A stretch of 15,989 bases of DNA. It comes from an uncultured beta proteobacterium. GTDB taxonomy: Bacteria > Pseudomonadota > Gammaproteobacteria > Burkholderiales > Burkholderiaceae_C. The notes beneath the pieces are model-generated. The model did not search any database, had not been told where the DNA came from, and was given only the letters and a program-made list of their open reading frames with translations. Location of the stretch: the NCBI GenBank assembly GCA_903958915.1, contig CAJBVC010000319.1, positions 1 through 15,989 on the forward strand, written 5' to 3'. The position numbers and the translations under genes are program-made. Numbering within the stretch: position 1 is the stretch's first letter; the number at the start of each line of letters is the position of its first letter. Below, piece after piece: positions 6,836 to 13,198 of the stretch.

Positions 6836-7918
6836 TCAGGACTTCAGCCGACGCGCTCTCACCGCTTTGGAAAGTTGCTGCAACACGGGTATGGTCTGCT
6901 CCATGCTGATGCAGGCATCTGTAATCGAAACACCATGACGCAAGGGAGTTCCAGGAAAGAGATCCTGTCGGCCTTCCTGAAGATGGCTCTCGATCATGAC
7001 GCCCGTGATACGTCTGTCGCCTGCAGCAATCTGTTGTGCCACTTCGCCGGCCACCGTGATCTGGCGCTGGTGCTGTTTGCTGCTGTTGGCATGCGATACA
7101 TCGACCATAACCTGTTCACGCAATCCGGCCGAGCGCAGCAGGGTGCAAGCGGCATCGACATCGGCAGAGGCGTAGTTGGGGACTTTGCCACCGCGCAGGA
7201 TCACATGGCAGTCATCATTTCCACGCGTCTCGAAGATCGCAGCCTGGCCCATCTTGGTCATGCCCATAAAGGCGTGTGCTGCGCTCGCCGCCTGGATGGC
7301 GTCGGTGGCGACCTTGATGCCGCCATCGGTGCCGTTTTTGAAGCCAACCGGGCAGGACAAACCACTGGCGAGCTGGCGATGGCTTTGGCTCTCCGTCGTA
7401 CGCGCCCCAATGGCGCCCCAACTGACCAGATCGCTGATGAACTGCGGACTGAGCAAATCCAGGAACTCGGTGGCCACTGGCAAGCCCAGCACGAGAATGT
7501 CGAGCAGCAGGCGGCGCGCCATCTCCAAGCCCTGATTGATGGCAAAACTGTCATCGAGGTGCGGGTCGTTGATGTACCCCTTCCAGCCGACGGTAGTGCG
7601 GGGCTTCTCGAAATACACCCGCATTACGATGAGCAGATCGTCCTGAAAAAGAGAAGACTGCTGTTGCAACTGCCGGGCATACTCCATCGCCTGGTCATGG
7701 TCGTGGATGGAGCAGGGCCCAACTACCACGATCAGACGGTCATCGTGGCCATGCAGAACCTTCGAGATGGCCTTGCGGCTGCACTCCACCAGAATTTGTG
7801 CAGTATCGGGTATGGGCCAGCGTTCTTCCAGCAGCGCGGGAGTGATCAAGGGACGTACCGCGCCGATGCGGGTGTCATCGATGCGGGTTGTATCGTGGGT
7901 GGATAGCGTAGTGGTCAT
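6836..7918 (-). CDS. aroG: 3-deoxy-7-phosphoheptulonate (DAHP) synthase, class I
   Basis: A 360-residue class I DAHP synthase of the AroF/AroG/AroH type, condensing phosphoenolpyruvate and erythrose 4-phosphate at the entry to the shikimate pathway. With an offset of +8 from E. coli AroG the active-site residues line up: Cys69 in VGPCSIHD, Arg100, Lys105, Arg173, Lys194, Arg242, His276, Glu310 and Asp334. Residues matching the E. coli Phe-binding pocket (Phe152, Asp154, Pro158, Gln159, Ser188, Phe217) are also present, suggesting a feedback-regulated enzyme; Phe versus Tyr specificity is not decided. The same frame stays open upstream to 8686, but that part is antisense to the divergent gene. 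The ATG at 7918 gives the family length. The symbol aroG denotes the type, not a confirmed isozyme. Confidence 0.95.
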   Translation of the reverse strand: MTTTLSTHDTTRIDDTRIGAVRPLITPALLEERWPIPDTAQILVECSRKAISKVLHGHDDRLIVVVGPCSIHDHDQAMEYARQLQQQSSLFQDDLLIVMRVYFEKPRTTVGWKGYINDPHLDDSFAINQGLEMARRLLLDILVLGLPVATEFLDLLSPQFISDLVSWGAIGARTTESQSHRQLASGLSCPVGFKNGTDGGIKVATDAIQAASAAHAFMGMTKMGQAAIFETRGNDDCHVILRGGKVPNYASADVDAACTLLRSAGLREQVMVDVSHANSSKQHQRQITVAGEVAQQIAAGDRRITGVMIESHLQEGRQDLFPGTPLRHGVSITDACISMEQTIPVLQQLSKAVRARRLKS

Positions 7919-8059
7919 CACTATGAATTTTATAGCTGTTGCAAGATTGCCCATCTGCCGTGGACAAATGAGAATCTGCCGATTGTTTGAGCAAATCGGT
8001 ATTGACTCGGGATCAAAGATGAAAAAATTTCGACTTGTTTTCTGAAGTTTGAAATAGCC
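7919..8059. promoter_or_regulatory. Divergent regulatory region between DAHP synthase and the reductase-like gene
   Basis: 141 bp separate the two divergent starts. It holds an inverted repeat CCGATT (7979-7984) / AATCGG (7994-7999) with a 9-nt gap, a possible operator placed to affect both genes. An imperfect palindrome (7921-7935, CTATGAATTTTATAG) lies just before the DAHP synthase ATG and may overlap its -10 or derive from a REP-like element. No strong -35/-10 pair stands out. Confidence 0.35.
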
Positions 8060-10192
8060 ATGAAAGAAGTCGTCAACATCAGCCTGGGCGCCAGCAACCA
8101 GGATTTCACGTTCACCACCCACTTTTTGGGCGAGACGATGCGGGTGCGTCGCATAGGAACCAACGGCAGCACAACCGCTGCCATCAAGCTGATACGCCAA
8201 TGGGACCATCAGGCCACAGCCATCGGAATTGGTGTGCACAAAGACCGGTACAAGGTGGGTGCCCACCGCTTCATCGAAAAAGACAGTGCGCGTCTCAAAG
8301 CCGTGGCGACCGAGGTTCCTGCCACCACAGGTGGCCGATTGGGCGACATTTTCCAGGAATGGTCGGTGCGCCACGCACAGACGCATCTTGGGCACTTTTT
8401 CAACAACGCCCGCGTGCTGTTTTTCTCTGGTCTGACCGATTACAAGCTGGCGGTATCCATGGCCGAGTACACGTCCAATCTGCAGTTTGCCGACCCGGTG
8501 CTGCAACTTGGGGTTCCCAAACTGTTGGGCTCGCTCGACGGTCTGCATCTGTACGCCACGGGTGCCCATTACGTCCGGGATTGGTCGTTGCCAGCAGTCC
8601 TCGCCAAAGGACCGGTGAAGGAGTGGGCGCACTTTGTGCTGCGCAAAGCCATGCAAAAAGCCACCGTGATCGTAGCGCCCGTGCATGCGCTCGATGCATT
8701 CGGCCTGGAGGAGCTCGCAGGCAAGACCATCATCACATCGACCGTGAACGATGAGCGCATTGCGCAGTTACGCGACAAAGGCGTCAATACCATCATCGAC
8801 GGTGCACCCTTCCTGGCCGGCCACGTGCTGGGGCCGGCGCTGCTGGATGCGATGATCGCAGCGGCCACCGGGAAACACCCCAGTGCGATTCAGGAAGACG
8901 ATTATCTGGAAATCATCAGCGAACTGAAACTCGAGCCGCGCATTATTCATCCCAATGGTTTCAGGCGCATCAACCGGTGTGCGTTTGTGATCCATCCGCT
9001 TTCGCAGGAGTATTTCAAGAAAGTTAAACCGATAGAACTGCTCTCGCAAGTGTCGCCTCCGGTGCTGATGAATTCGCTGGAAATAGCAATGGCCTATGCG
9101 CCGCCGTTTGTGTATTCCAAAGTCTCTGGCATCCGATCGCCCACGGGCGTAGAGGCCGAAGGCTGGTTGATTTCGGTTGGGGGCACGCCTAAGGAAATCA
9201 TGCGCCACAACCCCGAGTTCACCTACCGCCGTCTGCTCGATGCGGCTGCCATGGCCAAACGCCTGGGCGCACAGATCATGGGGCTGGGCGCATTTACCAA
9301 GGTGGTAGGCGATGCCGGGCTCACCGTTGCCAAGCGTGCGCCGCTGCCTATCACCACAGGAAACAGCTACAGTGCCTCAGGGGCACTGTGGGCCGCCCAC
9401 GACGCATTGTTGCGGTTGCAACTGCTGCCAGCTCCCAAGAGCAAGGGGCTCATCGAGTTCAAGGCCATGGTGGTGGGTGCCACGGGCGCCATCGGGTCGG
9501 TCTGCGCCCGTTTACTGACCCGTGTCGCAGAGGAGGTGTATCTGGTGTCGCCCGAGACTGCCAAGCTCTTGGCGCTGAAAGAATCGATACTGGCCGAGAC
9601 ACCACACGCCCGGGTGTTTCTTTCTGCCAACACCGATCGCGACCTTGCCGACATGGACATGATCGTGACAGCCACCTCCGGCGCGGGCAAGAAGGTGCTC
9701 GACATCATGCGGGTCAAGCCCGGTTGTGTGATCACCGATGTCGCGCGTCCGCTCGATCTACCGGCCGCAGAAGTGGCCAAACGCCCGGATGTGCTGGTGG
9801 TCGAGTCCGGCGAGATTGAATTGCCGGGTGATGTGAAGATGAAGAACATCGGCCTGCCGCAGGGGGTGGCATACGCCTGTCTGGCCGAGACCATTGTGCT
9901 GGCATTGGAAGGCCGTTTTGAGAACTTTACGGTAGGTCGTGCCATTGAGTGGGAGAAGGTGCGTGAGATCTACCAGCTCGGACTCAAGCATGGCATGAAG
10001 CTCGCGGCCATCTCGGGAGTCAACGGACCATTCAGTGATGAAGACATTGCCCGTGTGCGCGGTCTTGCACTGGTCGAGCGTGCCCGGCGAGCGGACGCGA
10101 CGGCAGCCCTTGCCCAGATAGTGGAGCCGCGTGCGTCTTCCAGTGCAAAAAACAAGTCGCGCAAGCGCACGACGGTGACCATTGGAAAATAA
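8060..10192 (+). CDS. Acyl-ACP-reductase-like dehydrogenase with an unknown N-terminal domain
   Basis: A 710-residue protein. Residues about 306-650 align along their length with cyanobacterial long-chain acyl-ACP reductase (AAR, COG5322), recalled from the Synechococcus elongatus protein. Matching blocks are GLGAFTKVV (408-416), TTGNSYSA (432-439), the Rossmann NADPH loop VVGATGAIGS (471-480), VESGEIELPGDV (581-592) and YACLAETIVLALEG (605-618). Cys607 falls on AAR Cys294, the residue that forms the acyl thioester. Residues 1-300 have no family I recognise. They contain a Rossmann-like start (VRRIGTNGSTTAA) and a long hydrophobic stretch near 243-269, probably a buried helix. The tail (690-710) is basic and low complexity. 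AAR itself is about 340 aa, so this is a fusion twice that size. Inferred role: NADPH-dependent reduction of an acyl or related thioester; substrate unknown. Confidence 0.8.
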   Translation: MKEVVNISLGASNQDFTFTTHFLGETMRVRRIGTNGSTTAAIKLIRQWDHQATAIGIGVHKDRYKVGAHRFIEKDSARLKAVATEVPATTGGRLGDIFQEWSVRHAQTHLGHFFNNARVLFFSGLTDYKLAVSMAEYTSNLQFADPVLQLGVPKLLGSLDGLHLYATGAHYVRDWSLPAVLAKGPVKEWAHFVLRKAMQKATVIVAPVHALDAFGLEELAGKTIITSTVNDERIAQLRDKGVNTIIDGAPFLAGHVLGPALLDAMIAAATGKHPSAIQEDDYLEIISELKLEPRIIHPNGFRRINRCAFVIHPLSQEYFKKVKPIELLSQVSPPVLMNSLEIAMAYAPPFVYSKVSGIRSPTGVEAEGWLISVGGTPKEIMRHNPEFTYRRLLDAAAMAKRLGAQIMGLGAFTKVVGDAGLTVAKRAPLPITTGNSYSASGALWAAHDALLRLQLLPAPKSKGLIEFKAMVVGATGAIGSVCARLLTRVAEEVYLVSPETAKLLALKESILAETPHARVFLSANTDRDLADMDMIVTATSGAGKKVLDIMRVKPGCVITDVARPLDLPAAEVAKRPDVLVVESGEIELPGDVKMKNIGLPQGVAYACLAETIVLALEGRFENFTVGRAIEWEKVREIYQLGLKHGMKLAAISGVNGPFSDEDIARVRGLALVERARRADATAALAQIVEPRASSSAKNKSRKRTTVTIGK

Positions 10193-10575
10193 GATGCGGC
10201 AGCGGAAAATAACCGTTGCGCGCCGAAACACGCTTCGTGTTACATTAGCCGGTCGCTTTTGGCGATTGGACGCGTGCAGGCATTATTGCTTTTGCGCACA
10301 TAGCTCCGGCAGAGAGCACACCAATCCAGCCCATCAACAGCGCTTGCGCTACCTCTTCTCACGGTGTAGCAAATTTCCCTCCTGGTTGCGTTGCCTCTGC
10401 CGTGGCGCAAACTGGTCCTCTGCCTTTTCCAAAAGGTGTGGGCCAGCGAACCGGTGGGTAGAGGCATGAGGGCGTGCCAGTATTTGTTTTCGGGCGTAAT
10501 GGGCCAGTGGCCCGAAGCCCTAATTTTGATTTGATGATTTTTACTACGACAACAACAAAACCGACTTCTATCACC
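10193..10575. other. Gene-poor stretch before the small hypothetical gene and infA
   Basis: 383 bp with no convincing plus-strand gene. A small perfect hairpin (10227-10232 / 10236-10241, loop CTT) lies just after the reductase-like gene but lacks a T-run. The main structured element is the hairpin at 10492-10520. On the minus strand 10245-10358 encodes a protein-like hydrophobic peptide, discussed separately. The rest could be a long 5' leader for the infA transcript or an unannotated small RNA. No clear promoter was seen. Confidence 0.4.
10492..10520 (+). terminator. Two-tier GC-rich hairpin, possible terminator or leader structure
   Basis: Inner stem GGGCC/GGCCC (10501-10505 / 10509-10513, loop AGT) is nested in an outer stem GGGC/GCCC (10492-10495 / 10517-10520), with an internal loop between them. 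TAATTTTGATTTG follows, a weak T-rich tail. It could end transcription from the reductase-like gene or act as a leader structure for the downstream small gene and infA. Confidence 0.4.
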
Positions 10576-10782
10576 ATGGGTAAATACCGTATCGCAGCAT
10601 GTCCCCGACAGCTTGCCAGCGGCCAGTTTGCAGCCCAGGTGTCCATCGCCAGCGGACGCGGTAGCGCATCTACCGACCGCGTCATGCGCTTTCAAGATGA
10701 GTTTCCCTGCCATGACACTGCGGCACAGTTCGCGGTCGCTCAAGGCATTGACTGGGTGCGTGTCAATACACGCCCGCACTGA
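10576..10782 (+). CDS. Small hypothetical protein upstream of infA
   Basis: A 68-residue protein starting [10 protein letters not shown] and ending [11 protein letters not shown] do not recognise a named family. The pattern of an N-terminal Gly/Ser-rich beta segment followed by [11 protein letters not shown] and A-Q-G-I-D-W-V resembles short conserved proteins of Burkholderiales in which one or two beta strands precede an amphipathic helix. No signal peptide or membrane segment. An in-frame ATG at 10534 would add 14 Thr-rich residues. The 10576 start is preferred because it gives a normal N-terminus and its upstream context (ACTTC, then CACCATGG) resembles that of infA. The stop is 26 nt before infA, so cotranscription is likely. 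Confidence 0.6.
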   Translation: MGKYRIAACPRQLASGQFAAQVSIASGRGSASTDRVMRFQDEFPCHDTAAQFAVAQGIDWVRVNTRPH

Positions 10783-10808
10783 TTGATCCATTTTTAAGAG
10801 ACTTCACC

Positions 10809-11063
10809 ATGGCCAAAGAAGAACTGATTGAAATGATGGGCGTTGTTAACGAGGTGTTGCCCGACACCCGCTTTCGCGTCACGCTGGAAAATGGGCACCA
10901 GTTGATTGCCTATTCCGCCGGCAAAATGCGCAAGAACCACATCCGCATCCTGGCCGGCGACCGCGTCTCGCTGGAACTCTCCCCCTATGATTTGTCCAAA
11001 GGGCGCATCAACTTCCGCCACATCGAAGGACGTGGCCCGATGACGCCGCGCCGTACCAACTGA
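10809..11063 (+). CDS. infA: Translation initiation factor IF-1 (second, longer type)
   Basis: An 84-residue S1/OB-fold IF-1, which binds the 30S A site with IF-2 and IF-3 during initiation. The signatures [29 protein letters not shown] and [11 protein letters not shown] are all present. Standard IF-1 is 72 residues; this one carries about 12 extra C-terminal residues ([14 protein letters not shown]). Burkholderiales commonly have two infA genes, one in the ribosomal-protein cluster and a longer one elsewhere. The setting here, without rpmJ or ribosomal genes, fits the second type. It follows a small hypothetical gene by 26 nt and converges with the LytR-type regulator (27-bp gap). Confidence 0.95.
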   Translation: MAKEELIEMMGVVNEVLPDTRFRVTLENGHQLIAYSAGKMRKNHIRILAGDRVSLELSPYDLSKGRINFRHIEGRGPMTPRRTN

Positions 11064-11072
11064 TTTACGGCA

Positions 11073-11088
11073 GCACCCGGGCTGGTGC
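11073..11088. terminator. Short hairpin between convergent infA and the response regulator
   Basis: GCACC (11073-11077) pairs with GGTGC (11084-11088) around a 6-nt loop, in the 27-bp gap between two converging genes. The T-run is poor on both strands, so it is at best a weak bidirectional terminator. Confidence 0.3.
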
Positions 11089-11090
11089 CT

Positions 11091-11840
11091 TCATTCTCGA
11101 AAGAGGTGGGTAAAGGCCCTGCTGACAGGTAGTCGGGCCTGGTTGCCCTTGACCACGACTTCCATGCGTTCGGCATCAATCCGCTGCGCGGCCGCAATGG
11201 CTTTCACGTTAACAACTGTGCTGCGATGAATTTGCCAGAACTGGTTGGTATCCAGTCCACTCAACAGATCCTTGATCGGGGTACGAATAAAGGCCTCGTA
11301 ATCGGGCAGTACCACCCGGGTGTATTTAGTGTCTGACTGAAAGTACAGCACCGCGCTGACATCGATCAACTTGATTTGTTTGCCCACAGTGGCCTTAATC
11401 CAGGTGAGTTTCTCAGCAGTTGGCATGGGCAAGGCCGCCTTGAGCTGACTCAGAATGCTCTGCAGTGCTGCTGGTGGACCGGTGAGTTTTTCTTGCACGC
11501 GCGCAACGGCTTTTTCCAGACGCGCAGCCTCCACCGGTTTCAGCAAGTAGTCCACCGCGCCGGCTTCAAAGGCTTGCACAGCGTACTGATCGTACGCGGT
11601 GACGAAGACAATGTGGGCCCGATTGCCAATGCGTTCTGCAACCTCCAGCCCTGACATGCCCGGCATGCGGATGTCCAGAAACACCACCTGAGGCTCATGT
11701 TCCAGAAACGCATCCCAGGCGTCGTTCCCATTCTCGGCCACCGCCGCGATGTGTGCCTGGGGCCAGCATGTTTGCAGCATCGTCAGCAGGCGCTCACGCA
11801 TCAAGGGCTCGTCTTCAGCAATCAAAAGGGTGGTCGTCAC
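11091..11840 (-). CDS. LytR/AlgR-family response regulator (REC-LytTR)
   Basis: A 249-residue response regulator. The receiver domain (about 4-120) has the acidic pair Glu9/Asp10, phospho-acceptor Asp56 in FLDIRMPG, Thr81 and Lys101 in LLKPVEA. The LytTR DNA-binding domain spans about 146-249, with the conserved FWQIHRSTVVNV segment. The start is a GTG at 11840 whose sequence overlaps the kinase TGA as GTGA. The frame remains open upstream to 12017, but that part is antisense or out of frame within the kinase gene, and the GTG places the first beta strand (TTLLIAEDE) correctly. The pair is translationally coupled. LytTR regulators bind paired direct repeats near their targets; no target is evident here. 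Confidence 0.93.
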   Translation of the reverse strand: MTTTLLIAEDEPLMRERLLTMLQTCWPQAHIAAVAENGNDAWDAFLEHEPQVVFLDIRMPGMSGLEVAERIGNRAHIVFVTAYDQYAVQAFEAGAVDYLLKPVEAARLEKAVARVQEKLTGPPAALQSILSQLKAALPMPTAEKLTWIKATVGKQIKLIDVSAVLYFQSDTKYTRVVLPDYEAFIRTPIKDLLSGLDTNQFWQIHRSTVVNVKAIAAAQRIDAERMEVVVKGNQARLPVSRAFTHLFRE

Positions 11841-13063
11841 GCGGCTTCTCCGTTCATCTGTAGCGGAACATTCAGGGTTGCAATGGCGCCACGGGGCTCG
11901 ACTGCCGCCAAAGTGCAGCAAGCCTGGCCTGCGTAGACAAGCTGCAGCCGCTCCCGCACATTGGCAAGTCCCACTCCCGGAGTGGGTGTGGTCGAAAGTC
12001 CCACACCGTCGTCGCAAACCTCGATTTTCACCGTTGCGTCGGCCAGCGTGACGCGCACCTCAATGGATCCACCGCGTAGACTGGGCTCAATGCCATGTTT
12101 GATGGCATTCTCTACCAAGGTCAGAAGCAGCATTCCGGGGATCTGAACGGCTTCCAGGTTTGCAGGCAGTTCCAGTGTGAATTCCAGGCGGGATCCCAGT
12201 CGCGTCTTCATCACCTGCAGATACGCCTGGACCAGCCGGAACTCGCTGGCCAGCGTCACCTGATCATTGCGCATTTCGCTCAGACTGGCGCGAAGGAAGG
12301 TAATGAGATTGGCGGTCAGATCCGCTGCCTGCGGGCACTCGGTTTGCGCGAGTTGCTGCACCGCGCCCAGCGTATTGAACAGAAAGTGCGGCTCGATTTG
12401 TGCCTGCAGCATGTGCAACTTGGACTCCGTGACTTCTCGGGAAAGCCGTTCCTGCTGCGTCTGCAGTTGCAATTGGGTATTGAGCAGCTCGTATTCCCGA
12501 TTGCGCCACCCCGCCACAATGCTGTGAATGATGGTGTAAACAACTCCGGCACCAAAACCAGCGAGTACCGCGCTGCGACCGATCTTTTCCATCATGTCCA
12601 TCAGTGGCTTGTCATGCATCACGCCGACCAGGCCCCCTCCGAAAGCCGCGCCCAGCGTAGCAAGACCGGCAATGAGGAGAAAAGATCGCAGGCCAGGGCG
12701 TGGCAACCGCCGGTAGTTGAACCATACACTGACGAGTCCGAAAGCGGTCGATATCCCAAACAGGTTGCTCAACAACAGGGATTCGACCACGCCGAATTTG
12801 GCCGGGGATGAAAGATGCAAAGCTATCCCCATCAGGCAGAAAAGGACTACCAGCTTGCCGATGGCGATGGCTCCTTTGGCGCCCCGGTAGGCAAGGGAAA
12901 AATCACGTAGTTGCTGGCGCTCGATAGCCGACATTTTCGCTAGCCGCTGGGCTGTGAGGCGTCGATATCCGGGGGCTACCGTCGATGCGAGGGACGGGTC
13001 AGCCAGCACCGCCAGAATTTCATCTTCCCATGCGTGATTCCACCGGTTCAATCGTTCAAGCAA
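11837..13063 (-). CDS. LytS-type sensor histidine kinase (His_kinase family)
   Basis: A 408-residue sensor kinase of the LytS/YehU group. It starts with a soluble N-terminal part of about 60 residues and then has four predicted membrane helices (about 66-84, 92-114, 125-149, 163-185). A coiled coil (190-220) leads to the phospho-acceptor block QAQIEPHFLFNTL with His226. The ATPase domain has the N box LTLVENAIKHGI (Asn319) and glycine boxes DDGVGL (351-356) and GVGLANVRERL. The start is a TTG at 13063: a GGAG Shine-Dalgarno lies 7 nt upstream and no in-frame ATG precedes it, while a nearby ATG (13075) is out of frame and soon stops. It overlaps the regulator by 4 bp. No ligand-binding periplasmic domain is present, so a membrane or lipid-state signal is plausible. 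Confidence 0.93.
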   Translation of the reverse strand: MLERLNRWNHAWEDEILAVLADPSLASTVAPGYRRLTAQRLAKMSAIERQQLRDFSLAYRGAKGAIAIGKLVVLFCLMGIALHLSSPAKFGVVESLLLSNLFGISTAFGLVSVWFNYRRLPRPGLRSFLLIAGLATLGAAFGGGLVGVMHDKPLMDMMEKIGRSAVLAGFGAGVVYTIIHSIVAGWRNREYELLNTQLQLQTQQERLSREVTESKLHMLQAQIEPHFLFNTLGAVQQLAQTECPQAADLTANLITFLRASLSEMRNDQVTLASEFRLVQAYLQVMKTRLGSRLEFTLELPANLEAVQIPGMLLLTLVENAIKHGIEPSLRGGSIEVRVTLADATVKIEVCDDGVGLSTTPTPGVGLANVRERLQLVYAGQACCTLAAVEPRGAIATLNVPLQMNGEAA

Positions 13064-13198
13064 GTGATGTCTCCATAAATTCGTTCCAGAAGTTACTGGA
13101 TGCTGTAGTCTAGGAAGGCGCGGGAACTACGCAAAGAGAAAAGCGACAAACGACGAAAGCAGGCGGCCGAAATACGAGCCACGGGCATGCGTCAGACT

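Noticed and set aside
6875..7906. 343-codon open frame on the plus strand opposite DAHP synthase
   Set aside because: It is a mirror of a strongly conserved gene; long antisense frames are common with GC-biased third positions.
7919..8686. Upstream extension of the DAHP synthase frame by 256 codons on the minus strand
   Set aside because: It lies antisense to the well-supported reductase-like gene and shows no family similarity; the ATG at 7918 gives the normal DAHP synthase length and N-terminus.
10240..10791. 183-codon minus-strand open frame opposite the small hypothetical gene
   Set aside because: It is Cys- and Arg-rich without domain-like patterns, and the plus-strand small gene has better protein features and operon context.
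11841..12017. N-terminal extension of the LytTR regulator
   Set aside because: It overlaps the kinase ATPase domain in another frame; the receiver domain starts properly at the GTG at 11840.
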